49,922 nt of DNA from Chloroflexota bacterium (lineage in GTDB: Bacteria; Chloroflexota; Dehalococcoidia; Lucifugimonadales; UBA3495): the NCBI GenBank assembly GCA_002698265.1, contig NZVX01000005.1, positions 1 to 49,922 on the forward strand, read 5' to 3'. Below are positions 19,216-27,983 of this stretch, piece by piece. The first letter of the stretch is position 1. Each line of letters begins with the position of its first letter. The notes beneath the pieces were generated by a model. That model saw only the letters and a program-made list of their open reading frames with translations. It was not told the DNA's origin and searched no databases. The translations under genes were made by a program, and so were the position numbers.

Positions 19216-19857
19216 TTACGACTTGAGCCAGTCCACGTCGCCGGACAGGTCCGCCGGATGCGACCGGGATGAGAAATCTGTGTGGCGGCGGCGGGCCTCG
19301 CCGATGGTGGTGTCGTCTCCGTGGCCGGGGTAGACGGCGGTGTCGTCGGACAGGGGCAGAAGCTTGGAGGTGATGCTGTTCAGCAGTTGTACGAACGCCT
19401 CGGGGCTGCGGGACTTACCGGGGCCGCCGGGGAACAGCGTGTCGCCGGAGAACAGGTGCTTGCCAACCAAGAAACAGGAGGCGCCGTCGGTGTGGCCAGG
19501 GGTATTCAAAACGTGAAGTTCTTGGTTGCCGAACTTGATGACTTTGCCATCGGTCAGGTCTATCTCCGGTGGACGGGGCAGGGCGTGGGCGTCGGCCGGG
19601 GAGATCCCCACCGGAGCGTCTACCTTGCCAGTGATCTCGCCAAACCCGGCTAGGTGGTCACCGTGATTGTGGGTGATCAAAATCGCTTTGATATTCTCGT
19701 CGGTGATGGCCCCCAGCAATTTATCGGGTTCCCCTGGGGTGTCGATCAGGATGCATTCATTGGTCTCGGGGCAGGTGATCAGGTAGCCGTTATTCATCAT
19801 GGTGCTCATTCCGGCAACCTTGGTGATCTTCACTTCGCCGTCATAGTGCAGTGCCAT
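19216..19857 (-). CDS. Metallo-beta-lactamase-fold hydrolase (glyoxalase II-like)
   Basis: The 213-aa protein has HNHGDH at residues 63-68, His122 in TPGHTDG, Asp139 in SGDTLF and His179 in YPGHGD. This is the full two-metal set of the MBL fold. The spacing resembles small glyoxalase II-like thioesterases. The substrate is not determined; the length is shorter than classical glyoxalase II. It starts 77 nt after uvrA and lies 41 nt before the M16 gene. Confidence 0.9.
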   Translation of the reverse strand: MALHYDGEVKITKVAGMSTMMNNGYLITCPETNECILIDTPGEPDKLLGAITDENIKAILITHNHGDHLAGFGEITGKVDAPVGISPADAHALPRPPEIDLTDGKVIKFGNQELHVLNTPGHTDGASCFLVGKHLFSGDTLFPGGPGKSRSPEAFVQLLNSITSKLLPLSDDTAVYPGHGDDTTIGEARRRHTDFSSRSHPADLSGDVDWLKS

Positions 19858-19934
19858 ATCGCATCTCCCGGTGGTCGTTTTTCATATGTCTCGTCTCGTT
19901 GATTCTATCAGAGGCGGGCCTCCATATCGCCGAA

Positions 19935-22907
19935 CTAATCACCAACCGCCGCAACGGCCGGTTCCTTGGCTTTGGATTTACTTGGAGTCTTAGCAGTTTT
20001 TCTCACGGGATCCTTGCCCGGTTTGGTGGCCGGAGCGGCTTTCTTCAACACTCGCTTCAGGTATTTGCCGGTGAATGACTTGGCATTGGCGGCCAACCGC
20101 TCGGGGGTGCCGGTGGCGATGAGTTTGCCGCCCTCGTCGCCGGCGCCGGGGCCCAGATCGATAATCCAGTCCGAGTTCTTGATGACATCCAAGTTGTGCT
20201 CGATGAGTATGACCGTGTTTCCGGTGTCCACCAGCCGGTGCAGCACTCCCAGCAGGGCGGCGCAGTCGGAGAAAGAAAGCCCAGTGGTGGGCTCGTCCAA
20301 CAGGTAAACGGTCTTGCCGGTGGCGCGGCGGGACAGCTCGGTGGCCAGTTTGACCCGCTGGGCCTCGCCTCCCGACAGTGTGGTGGCCGGCTGCCCCAGG
20401 CGGATATAGCCAAGGCCCACGTCCCGCATAGTCTCCAACTTGGGCTTGATCCGCGGGAAGTTGGTGAAGAATTCCAACGCCTGGGCCACGGTCATGTCTA
20501 GGACTTCAGCGATGCTCTTACCCCTTAGCGTTACCTCCAGCGCCTCCCGGTTGTAGCGCGCACCCTGGCATATCTCGCAGGGAACGGTGACATCGGGCAG
20601 GAACTGCATCTCTATCTGGTTGTAACCTTCTCCCTGGCAGGCCTCGCAGCGGCCTCCCTTGACGTTGAAGGAGAACCGTCCCGGCGCATAGCCCCGCACC
20701 CGGGCTTCGGGCAGGCTGGCGAACAGGTCTCTGATGGGGGTGAAGGCCCCGGTGTAGGTCGCCGGGTTGCTCCGTGGCGTCCGGCCGATGGGCGATTGGT
20801 CGATGTTCACGACTTTGTCGACGCCCTCGATACCGAGAACATGTTTGTGTTCTCCGGGAAGGTCCCGGCCCTTGTTGATCGCTTGGTTCAGCCTCTTGTA
20901 GAGAATCTCGTAGACCAAGCTGCTCTTTCCCGAGCCTGAGACGCCGGTCACTGAGACTAAACGACCCAATGGGAATTTAACGTCGATATTCTTGAGGTTA
21001 TTTTCTTTGGCCCCTTTCACCACGATCGCATCGCCGTTTCCCTTGCGCCGTTTCTCGGGGTAAGGGACGACCTTCCGGCCACTCAAATAGGCGCCGGTCA
21101 GGGAGTCTGGGTGCGCTTCGATCTCGGCAACCGTGCCGGTGGCGACGATGTGGCCCCCGTGCTCGCCTGCGCCGGGGCCAAGGTCAGCGATGAAGTCGGC
21201 AGCCCGCATCATGGCTTCGTCGTGCTCGACGACCAAGACGGTGTTGCCCAGGTCTTTCAGGCGGACCAGGGTGTCGATCAGCCGGTGATCGTCGTGGGGA
21301 TGGAGGCCCACGGTGGGTTCGTCACACACGTAGAGCACTCCAGTGAGTCCGGAACCGATCTGCGTAGCCAGTCGAACCCTCTGGGCCTCGCCACCGGAAA
21401 GAGTGCGGGCGGTGCGGTCCATGGTCACATAGTCCAGACCGATACCTTCAAGGAACTTGACCCGCCCCTCGATCTCTTTCAAGACCTGGTTGGCTATGGT
21501 CTTCTCGCGAGTGGTCAATACCATTTTCTTGTGGGGGCCGGGGGCGTCGGGGTCGATGTCCCTGATCCATTCGGCCGCCTGCCCGATATTCTTGGCGCAG
21601 ACGTCCATTATCCCTAGTCCGCAGACTTTTACCGCCAGGGCCTCAGGGCGAAGCCGTTTGCCGCCGCAGGACTGGCAAGGGCGCGCCGACATATAGCGCT
21701 CGATCTGGTGGCGCATGTAGTCGGACTCGGTCCGTTTGTAGCGGCGTTCCAGGTTAGGGATCACGCCTTCGAATTTGGTGTCCCATTCGTAGCTCTGGCC
21801 ACGGTGGGTCCGGTGACGGACGGTGACCTTCTTCTCGTCGTTCCCGTAGAGGATCATGTCCAGGTGTTTCGGGTCCAGGTCCTTGACCGGCGTTTTCGAA
21901 GAGAAACCGTTGGCCTGGGCCACCGACTCCATCAGGCTGATGTACCAACTGCTGGACGGTCCGCCTCGAGTCCAAGGCGCGATGGCCCCTTGGGACAGCG
22001 ATAGTTCCTTGTTGGAGATGATCAGTTCTGGGTCCAACGAGAGCTTGAAGCCCAGCCCTGTGCAATCGCTGCAGGCGCCGTGGGGGCTGTTGAAACTGAA
22101 TGTACGGGGCTCGATCTCCGGCAGGCTGGTGTTGCACTTGGTGCATGCGAACTGTTCGGAGAAGACCAGCGTCTCACCGCCCTCTACGTGGGCTTCGACC
22201 ACGCCTTCGCCTTCGCGGAGGGCTGTTTCCACGGATTCGGCCACCCGGCCCACTTCGGTGTCGGGTCTAACGATCAGACGGTCAACGACCAGCTCTATGT
22301 AGTGCCATTTTTTCTGGTCTAGGTTCAGGTCGCCCATATCGTCCAGCATGAGAATCTCGCCGTTAACCCTGACCCGGACGAATCCAGATTGGCGGGCGGC
22401 CTCGAAAACGTCCCGGTGCTCGCCTTTCTTGCGGCGGATCTTGGGCGCCATCAGCGTGATACGGCTGCCTTCTTCCAGGCTCATGATGGCGTCGACGATC
22501 TGGGAGATGGTCTGCCGCTCGACGGGACGACCGCACTTGGCGCAGTGGGGCAGGCCCACTCTGGCGAACAACAGACGGAGATAGTCGTAGATCTCGGTTA
22601 CCGTGCCCACAGTGGAACGTGGGTTATGAGAAACACCTTTCTGGTCGATGGAGATGGCCGGCGAAAGGCCTTCGATATAGTCGACGTCTGGCTTGTCCAT
22701 CCGGCCCAGGAACTGCCGCGCGTAGGCCGATAGGGATTCTACGTAGCGGCGTTGGCCCTCCGCGTAGATGGTGTCGAATGCTAGGGAACTCTTGCCGGAA
22801 CCGGATACTCCGGTAATCACCACCAGCTTGTCACGGGGAATGGTGATATCTATGTTCTTAAGGTTGTGTTCGCGGGCGCCTTTTACGTGGATAAAATCCT
22901 GGGGCAT
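19935..22907 (-). CDS. uvrA: Excinuclease ABC subunit A
   Basis: The 990-aa DNA-damage sensor of nucleotide excision repair has two ABC ATPase modules. The first Walker A is GVSGSGKS (residues 33-40), the two signature motifs read [12 protein letters not shown] and [12 protein letters not shown], and the zinc modules show CAKCG..., CTKCN...CSDC and CEAC...CEIC pairs. It is about 45 residues longer than usual because of a Lys/Ala/Pro-rich basic tail after [10 protein letters not shown] 22907 has GGTGGAG upstream. I saw no clear SOS box. uvrB and uvrC are not in the window. Confidence 0.98.
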   Translation of the reverse strand: MPQDFIHVKGAREHNLKNIDITIPRDKLVVITGVSGSGKSSLAFDTIYAEGQRRYVESLSAYARQFLGRMDKPDVDYIEGLSPAISIDQKGVSHNPRSTVGTVTEIYDYLRLLFARVGLPHCAKCGRPVERQTISQIVDAIMSLEEGSRITLMAPKIRRKKGEHRDVFEAARQSGFVRVRVNGEILMLDDMGDLNLDQKKWHYIELVVDRLIVRPDTEVGRVAESVETALREGEGVVEAHVEGGETLVFSEQFACTKCNTSLPEIEPRTFSFNSPHGACSDCTGLGFKLSLDPELIISNKELSLSQGAIAPWTRGGPSSSWYISLMESVAQANGFSSKTPVKDLDPKHLDMILYGNDEKKVTVRHRTHRGQSYEWDTKFEGVIPNLERRYKRTESDYMRHQIERYMSARPCQSCGGKRLRPEALAVKVCGLGIMDVCAKNIGQAAEWIRDIDPDAPGPHKKMVLTTREKTIANQVLKEIEGRVKFLEGIGLDYVTMDRTARTLSGGEAQRVRLATQIGSGLTGVLYVCDEPTVGLHPHDDHRLIDTLVRLKDLGNTVLVVEHDEAMMRAADFIADLGPGAGEHGGHIVATGTVAEIEAHPDSLTGAYLSGRKVVPYPEKRRKGNGDAIVVKGAKENNLKNIDVKFPLGRLVSVTGVSGSGKSSLVYEILYKRLNQAINKGRDLPGEHKHVLGIEGVDKVVNIDQSPIGRTPRSNPATYTGAFTPIRDLFASLPEARVRGYAPGRFSFNVKGGRCEACQGEGYNQIEMQFLPDVTVPCEICQGARYNREALEVTLRGKSIAEVLDMTVAQALEFFTNFPRIKPKLETMRDVGLGYIRLGQPATTLSGGEAQRVKLATELSRRATGKTVYLLDEPTTGLSFSDCAALLGVLHRLVDTGNTVILIEHNLDVIKNSDWIIDLGPGAGDEGGKLIATGTPERLAANAKSFTGKYLKRVLKKAAPATKPGKDPVRKTAKTPSKSKAKEPAVAAVGD

Positions 22908-23014
22908 ACAGCTCCACCCTCACCCAATTATCGACCCATATTGTAACATCGTTATGACAAGCCAGGGCCACTAACCGGGTTGGCTGACTGATGTGATATC
23001 AACTATGCAGATTC

Positions 23015-23028
23015 GCGCAATACTGCGC
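23015..23028. promoter_or_regulatory. Inverted repeat upstream of the HTH/MazF-like ORF
   Basis: GCGCA-ATAC-TGCGC lies 36 nt before the ATG at 23064. It could be an autoregulatory site for an HTH protein. This is only a positional inference. Confidence 0.3.
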
Positions 23029-23063
23029 TAAATAGATATATTTTAGCAAACTAGGATACGATT

Positions 23064-23170
23064 ATGACACGCGATGATGGGCCGCATTCTCTCGGCGACT
23101 CCATTCGGCGGCAGGTGCTGGAAAACATACCCGAAGACCCGGCGGTCGACTATCTCGAATTGCGCCGCAA
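23064..23170 (+). pseudogene. Displaced N-terminal reading frame of the HTH protein
   Basis: Translation from ATG 23064 (TAGGAT upstream) gives a plausible acidic N-terminus ending PAVDYLELRR. The next frame (+1) then carries CAAKYLSVSKRTV, the core of an excisionase-type HTH. Family members normally read YL(T/S)-x-x-E-AA-K-YL, which needs 12 nt between YL and AA; only 7 nt are present. A 5-nt deletion would explain the break. It may be a true mutation, a sequencing error or frameshifting. Confidence 0.4.
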
Positions 23171-23727
23171 AATACCTTTCAGTATCAAAGCGCACAGTGC
23201 AGCAATTGATCCGCGACGGAGAGATGGTGGCCTACCGGGTTGGCCGGGGAGGCCACCGCAGGATTCACCGAACGGACTTGGACGGTCCGATGCACCGGGA
23301 AGACCACTCTGGTCTAGGGGAACTGGTCGGGGCGAAAGACGCAGTGTGTCAGAATTATGGGATAACGAGCAATATGCTGCTTACGACCGAATATAAGCGC
23401 GGTGATATCGTCCTGGTAAATATCGTCTTCGCGGAGGAAACTGGAAGCAAGCGTCGTCCGGTGTTAATCCTAAGTTCGAACCGCTACATGGAGGAACGCC
23501 AAGATGTCATCGCCTCGGCCATAACCGGTGATACCCGCCGGCTATTAGTAGGCGACCATCTGATTCTCGATTGGGAAGCAGCGGACCTTTTGCTCCCCTC
23601 AGTTACCACCGGAATCATCCGAACGATCAAACAGAGCATGATTAAAACGAAGATGGGCGAAGTTTCCCTGGTCGACCTTGATGAGATAGAGTCCAACCTG
23701 ACACAGATTTTGGAGCTAACCAGTTAA
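23074..23727 (+). CDS. Excisionase-type HTH fused in frame to a MazF/PemK-like toxin domain
   Basis: This 217-aa frame contains a MerR/excisionase-type HTH at about residues 26-69 (AAKYLSVSKRTVQQLIRDGE, then the wing GRGGHRRIHRTDL), a linker, and a MazF/PemK-like domain from about residue 106 (RGDIVLVNIVFAEETGSKRRP, ending in a helix IESNLTQILEL). MazF-type enzymes are mRNA endoribonucleases, usually paired with a separate antitoxin. Here HTH and toxin share one frame with no stop between. The first 25 residues look like out-of-frame translation (see the 23064 entry). The toxin could alternatively start alone at ATG 23374. BtpA follows after 3 bp. Confidence 0.65.
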   Translation: MMGRILSATPFGGRCWKTYPKTRRSTISNCAAKYLSVSKRTVQQLIRDGEMVAYRVGRGGHRRIHRTDLDGPMHREDHSGLGELVGAKDAVCQNYGITSNMLLTTEYKRGDIVLVNIVFAEETGSKRRPVLILSSNRYMEERQDVIASAITGDTRRLLVGDHLILDWEAADLLLPSVTTGIIRTIKQSMIKTKMGEVSLVDLDEIESNLTQILELTS

Positions 23728-23730
23728 ACA

Positions 23731-24528
23731 ATGAGCCGTGACCTTTTTGGCCCTTCCAAGGCATTCATCGGTGTGGTCCATCTACTGCCCCTGCCCGGCT
23801 CGCCCCGATGGGGCGGCAACATGCGCGCGGTCATTAACCGGGCCGAAGAGGAAGCCAACATCTTGGAACAGGGTGGGGTGAACGGGATCATAGTGGAGAA
23901 CTTCGGTGACGTTCCATTTCGCACGGGCCGATTAGACCCCGAGACAATCTCCGGCATGACCGTGGCAGTGGAACGGGTAGAGGAGGTGGTGAACGTCCCG
24001 GTTGGCATCAACATGCTGCGGAACGACGCCCTGTCTGCTCTGGGAATCGCCGCCGTCACCGGGGCCAAGTTCATTCGGGTGAACGTCCACTACGGCGTGA
24101 TGGCCGCTGAAGAAGGCCTCATTGAGGGCGAGGCGTTCCAGACCATGCGCCACCGGCAGGCTCTGAACGCCGATGTGAAGGTGTTGGCCGACGTCCTGGT
24201 GAAGCACGCTGTGCCATTGGGATCGGTTGACCTAGGGTTAGTCGCCCGTGAGACAGCCCAGCGCGGGTTGGCCGACGGCCTGATCGTTTCCGGCGCGGCG
24301 ACGGGCGAAGAAACGGCCAGTTTCGATGTTTCCGTGGTACGCCGGGCCATGCCCGATGGTCTGGTGCTGGTGGGCAGTGGTGTAACCGAGAAGAACATCT
24401 GGCGGGTGATTGAACACTCCGACGGCGCTATCATCGGCACCAGCCTAAAAGAGGGCGGGATCGTCACCAACCAGGTGGACCCAGAGCGGGTGCGAAGGAT
24501 GTCGGAGATATTCCGGAGTTTGCCGTAG
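23731..24528 (+). CDS. BtpA / SgcQ family protein
   Basis: The 265-aa protein matches the BtpA family (PF03437), a TIM-barrel group: FIGVVHLLPLPGSPRW at the start, then GGVNGIIVENFGDVPF, AAVTGAKFIRVNVHYGVM and a final GTSLKEGG phosphate-type loop. BtpA is linked to photosystem I stability in cyanobacteria and SgcQ sits in a sugar operon; in non-phototrophs the role is unknown. The 3-bp distance to the toxin-like ORF implies one transcript. It converges with the aminotransferase gene. Confidence 0.88.
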   Translation: MSRDLFGPSKAFIGVVHLLPLPGSPRWGGNMRAVINRAEEEANILEQGGVNGIIVENFGDVPFRTGRLDPETISGMTVAVERVEEVVNVPVGINMLRNDALSALGIAAVTGAKFIRVNVHYGVMAAEEGLIEGEAFQTMRHRQALNADVKVLADVLVKHAVPLGSVDLGLVARETAQRGLADGLIVSGAATGEETASFDVSVVRRAMPDGLVLVGSGVTEKNIWRVIEHSDGAIIGTSLKEGGIVTNQVDPERVRRMSEIFRSLP

Positions 24529-24601
24529 GTAGCTGTCAGATCTCAGATTTTTGAGGAATGCTGGTCGCTATTCCAGTCTTCCGCGCAGACGTGCCCTCTC
24601 C

Positions 24602-24617
24602 TCCTTCCGCGGAAGGA
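24602..24617. repeat. 16-bp palindrome between convergent genes
   Basis: TCCTTCCGCGGAAGGA is a perfect palindrome within a CCCTCTCC-type context, in the 137-bp gap between the convergent BtpA and aminotransferase genes. It may be a degenerate member of the CCCTCTCCC repeat family. Confidence 0.45.
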
Positions 24618-24665
24618 CGACGGGAGAAGGGACACATGGCTGTAAAGGACAATTTGTCGCCCTTG

Positions 24666-26042
24666 TTAAACGCCCAGATCTTTAGACACTTGGTCGAACA
24701 CTTTGTCCATGATGGTCACCAGGTCGTCGACCTCGCTGGAGGTTATGCAGAGGGGCGGAGCGACGTTCATGCGGTCTCCGCCACGAAGCAGCAGGCCGTT
24801 CTCGGCGAAGCCCTGGGTGATGCGGTTGGCCAGGTCGGCCTCAGCGGGGAAGTACTCCTTGGTTCCGCGGTCGGCAACTAGCTCGAGTCCGCAGAACAGA
24901 CCCAGGCCCCGAACATCGCCGATCATCTGGTACTTTTCCTTCATCTCGTTCAAGCCGTCCAACAGGTAGACTCCCTGTTTGGCCGCGTTCTCGACCATGC
25001 CCTCCTCTTCCATGATCTCGATGTTTTTGAGCGCGGCGGCGGCGGCAACGGGGTGGCCGCCAAAGGTGATGACATGCTTGAACGACGCCTTCTGGCTGCC
25101 GATGAAGGCGTCGGAGATCTCGCCGCGGGTGATGCATCCGCCCATCGGGATGTAGCCGCTGGTGATCCCTTTGGCAACGGTCATCATGTCGGGAACCACG
25201 CCCCAGTGCTCAGTGGCGAACATCTTGCCCGTGCGGCCGAAGCCAGTGATCACTTCGTCGGCGATCAGCAAGACACCGTATCTGTCGCAGATCTCGCGGA
25301 GCCGGGGCCAGTAATTATCACCGGGGACGGCGCAACCCATGGGACTGGAAATGGGCTCCGCGAATACGGCGGCGATGGTCTCGGGGTCTTGGAACTTGAT
25401 CATTTCTTCGACGGCATTGACGCAAAGCTCGGCACATTCCTCAGGTGTCTCGCCGCCGAATTCACAGCGGTAGGGCAGCGGCTGTGGGACGTGGAATACG
25501 CCGGGCATCAACGGTTCGTAATCGAGCTTGGGGTAGAGATGGGAGCCGCCCAGGGCCAGCGCACCCATGGTGGCGCCGTGATATGAGCCTTTGCGGCTGA
25601 TGAACTTGGTCCGGTTGGGTTCGCCCACCCGCTTGAAGTAGGCGCGGGATAGTTTCAGGGCCGTCTCAATAGCTTCCGAACCGCCGCTAGTGAAGAATGA
25701 ACGGGTCATGTCTCCGGGCGCAATTTGAGATATCTTCTCGGCCAGCCTGATGGTGGGCTCGGTGGTGGTGCCCAAAGGCATGTAGGTCAGATTCAGCATC
25801 TGCTCGTAGGCCGCATCGGCGATCTCTTTCCGGCCATAACCCACGTTTTTCAGCCACAGCCCCGACATACCATCGATGGACGTGTTGCCCAGGGCGTCGG
25901 TAACGTGGACACCCTCGCCGCTGACGAAGATAGCGGGGTCTCCTTTTTCGGCCATATCCGATGGTTCCCGCAGGTAGACCCAGAGGTGTTCCAGGGCAGA
26001 CTCCTGCAGGCTTTTTACTTCTGAGGGCGAATGGGTGGTCAT
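24666..26042 (-). CDS. Class III PLP-dependent aminotransferase
   Basis: The 458-aa enzyme has the class III fold marks: [13 protein letters not shown] near residue 60, [19 protein letters not shown], the PLP-binding Asp in [14 protein letters not shown], and the Schiff-base Lys291 in [10 protein letters not shown]. It most resembles omega-aminotransferases such as beta-alanine or taurine:pyruvate types. It would move an amino group from an amine or omega-amino acid to pyruvate or similar. AAGGAG lies 5 nt before the ATG. The next minus-strand gene upstream is an LLM oxidoreductase, 36 nt away, so both may be co-transcribed. Confidence 0.92.
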   Translation of the reverse strand: MTTHSPSEVKSLQESALEHLWVYLREPSDMAEKGDPAIFVSGEGVHVTDALGNTSIDGMSGLWLKNVGYGRKEIADAAYEQMLNLTYMPLGTTTEPTIRLAEKISQIAPGDMTRSFFTSGGSEAIETALKLSRAYFKRVGEPNRTKFISRKGSYHGATMGALALGGSHLYPKLDYEPLMPGVFHVPQPLPYRCEFGGETPEECAELCVNAVEEMIKFQDPETIAAVFAEPISSPMGCAVPGDNYWPRLREICDRYGVLLIADEVITGFGRTGKMFATEHWGVVPDMMTVAKGITSGYIPMGGCITRGEISDAFIGSQKASFKHVITFGGHPVAAAAALKNIEIMEEEGMVENAAKQGVYLLDGLNEMKEKYQMIGDVRGLGLFCGLELVADRGTKEYFPAEADLANRITQGFAENGLLLRGGDRMNVAPPLCITSSEVDDLVTIMDKVFDQVSKDLGV

Positions 26043-26078
26043 GAGAGCTCCTTACTAGTCCTGATTAAATCGAGACAA

Positions 26079-26963
26079 TCAGCTTCGGACTGCGGGAATC
26101 ACAACTTCGGCAATCATTTCCATGATCGGGCGGAGTTGGGATTGGTCACGGGTGTTTGGCGAGACCACCAGGCGGCCTACGCCCATCTCTTGGTATTTCT
26201 GAGCTCTTTCTAAGACCTCTTCCGGGTCCTCGCCCAGAGAATAGCGGTTGTGGTTGTGAGTGCTGCCGATGGCGGCGCTGACCGATACCTCGACCTCGGA
26301 AGGGTCGCGGCCTGCGGTTACAGCCTGTTCTTTCAGATATTCCATTCCCTGGGCCAGGACTTCCGGCGACAGGGCCGTCGGGTGCCAGGCAGCGCCGGAG
26401 CGGGCGGCCCGTCTGATGGCGGCCTTGCTGGTGCCTCCGATTATGATGGGAATATGAGGTTTCTGCACGGGCTTGGGCGTGAACTTCATGCCCGAGAAGC
26501 TGTGATACTTGCCTTGATAGCTGGGGTCTTCTTTGGTCCACAGCTCTTTCATGATGGCGATGGTCTCGTCGGTGATGGCTCCCCGCTCGGCGAAGGGGCT
26601 GCCCATGGCCTCCAATTCTTCCTCGATGACGCCGACACCAACGCCCAGCATCACCCGGCCGCCGGAGAGCACATCCAGAGTTGCCGCGACTTTGGCGAGG
26701 CGAATGGGGTTGTGATAGGGGAGGACCAGCACACTGGTTCCCAAACCGATAGTGGATGTCTTGGCCGCCACGTAGGTCAGGACGGTCAACGGTTCATAGT
26801 ACGGCTTGTCCCCGATGCGGTCGTAGACGTAGCTAACGTTGAAGACGTGCTCACTGGCCCAAACGGAGTCGAAACCAAGGTCCTCGCAGCGGGCCGCCAA
26901 GTCTATCACCCCTTGGATATCTTCCATGCCTTGGTTGTTGGAAAGCGAGTAACCGATCTTCAA
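26079..26963 (-). CDS. LLM-class F420/flavin-dependent oxidoreductase
   Basis: The 294-aa protein has the LLM signature set: GYSLSNNQG at strand 1, SVWASEHVF, VLVLPYHNPIRLAKVAATLD, GVGVGVIEEE and PIIIGGTS. The layout resembles F420-dependent family members. The start is TTG 26963 with CCAGGAG about 6 nt upstream. It lies between a VOC protein gene and the aminotransferase on the same strand (36 nt on each side), which suggests a three-gene unit. Confidence 0.9.
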   Translation of the reverse strand: MKIGYSLSNNQGMEDIQGVIDLAARCEDLGFDSVWASEHVFNVSYVYDRIGDKPYYEPLTVLTYVAAKTSTIGLGTSVLVLPYHNPIRLAKVAATLDVLSGGRVMLGVGVGVIEEELEAMGSPFAERGAITDETIAIMKELWTKEDPSYQGKYHSFSGMKFTPKPVQKPHIPIIIGGTSKAAIRRAARSGAAWHPTALSPEVLAQGMEYLKEQAVTAGRDPSEVEVSVSAAIGSTHNHNRYSLGEDPEEVLERAQKYQEMGVGRLVVSPNTRDQSQLRPIMEMIAEVVIPAVRS

Positions 26964-26999
26964 ATGAAGCTCCTGGTCATCTATAGCTTTGTGTTGTGA

Positions 27000-27779
27000 C
27001 TAGACTGCGGGTTTAAATATGAAGAACACCGAGCCCTGAGGGTCCTTGAGTCCGGCGAACCGGCCGATATCCGGGATATCCGCCGGTGGAACCATAATCG
27101 AACCACCCAGGGACTCAATTTTACTGGCGGCAGCGTCGACATCGTCGATGCCGAAGTACACCATCCGGTGCGGCGGCCCGGGTGCCATCTCATCGCTGAT
27201 CGCCATCACGCCTGCCACGTCGGTCCCTCCGACCTTGAGCGTCGTGTAGTCCACGGGACCTGGCATCTTAGATGAGGACATACCCAAAAGATCGGAATAG
27301 AATTTGGTGGCGTCTTCAGCGGCGTTGGTCAGGAGTTCGGTCCACATTATGGCGCCCGTTTCATCCTTCACCCGGACGCCGATGTAGTTTTTGCCCTGTG
27401 GCATGGCAAAAACCGCGCCCTGGGGGTCTTGCGGTACGGCCGCGTGGCCCGCATCGAATACCTCGATGGGGCCAAACATCACGGTGGCCCCGGACTCGTT
27501 GGCCTGTTCCGTCGTCTTGGCGATGTCGTCAACGGTGAAGTAGGTCCTCCAGTGAGGCGGGACACCCTGCTGCTGTTCTTCGTTTCCCTGCTGATACATC
27601 GCGGCCACTTCGAGGCCACGCAGTTTCTGAATATGGTAGTACATCCCAGGACCCATCTCTTGAAGGTCGTCTACCCAGCCGAACCAAGCGCCGTAGAACG
27701 CTAATGCTGCTTGATCGTCGGTGGTAGAAAGTTCTACCCATGAAGGGGTCCCTTGGATGTGGCTGGAGAATTCAGGCAT
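27000..27779 (-). CDS. Two-domain VOC (glyoxalase/dioxygenase-fold) protein
   Basis: The 259-aa protein contains two VOC domains, about residues 10-120 (starting SWVELSTTDDQAALAFYG) and 135-255 (starting IMWTELLTNAAEDATKFY). Such tandem VOC proteins include hydroxylases and antibiotic-binding proteins, mostly unassigned. It is the first gene of the probable unit VOC, LLM, aminotransferase. Confidence 0.85.
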   Translation of the reverse strand: MPEFSSHIQGTPSWVELSTTDDQAALAFYGAWFGWVDDLQEMGPGMYYHIQKLRGLEVAAMYQQGNEEQQQGVPPHWRTYFTVDDIAKTTEQANESGATVMFGPIEVFDAGHAAVPQDPQGAVFAMPQGKNYIGVRVKDETGAIMWTELLTNAAEDATKFYSDLLGMSSSKMPGPVDYTTLKVGGTDVAGVMAISDEMAPGPPHRMVYFGIDDVDAAASKIESLGGSIMVPPADIPDIGRFAGLKDPQGSVFFIFKPAV

Positions 27780-27937
27780 CGTTCACTCTCAGGCGATCCA
27801 AAGATAGTGTGTCTTCGCCCCGACAAGAAGGCATGAGCCTAAGTTTACAACCTCCGCCAGATGTCCACAAATTCCGTCGCGAGAACCACTCCGCCTTGAA
27901 GGCGATTCCCGATTCCGATAAGCTGAGCGCCAAAGGT

Positions 27938-27953
27938 CCCGATGCGAATCGGG
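27938..27953. repeat. Small hairpin with GCGA tetraloop
   Basis: CCCGAT and ATCGGG enclose a GNRA-type GCGA loop, 30 nt upstream of the FAD/Fe-S gene start. The 204-bp divergent gap otherwise shows no clear promoter. Confidence 0.35.
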
Positions 27954-27983
27954 GCTGAATGCTGACAGCTACGGAGTAACCAC

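Noticed and set aside
22908-23063. LexA/SOS box or sigma-70 promoter for uvrA
   Set aside because: TTGTCA and TACAAT occur but only 9 nt apart, and no SOS-like palindrome is present.
25053-25586. 177-aa plus-strand ORF opposite the aminotransferase
   Set aside because: Antisense shadow; the minus strand carries the PLP lysine and all class III motifs.
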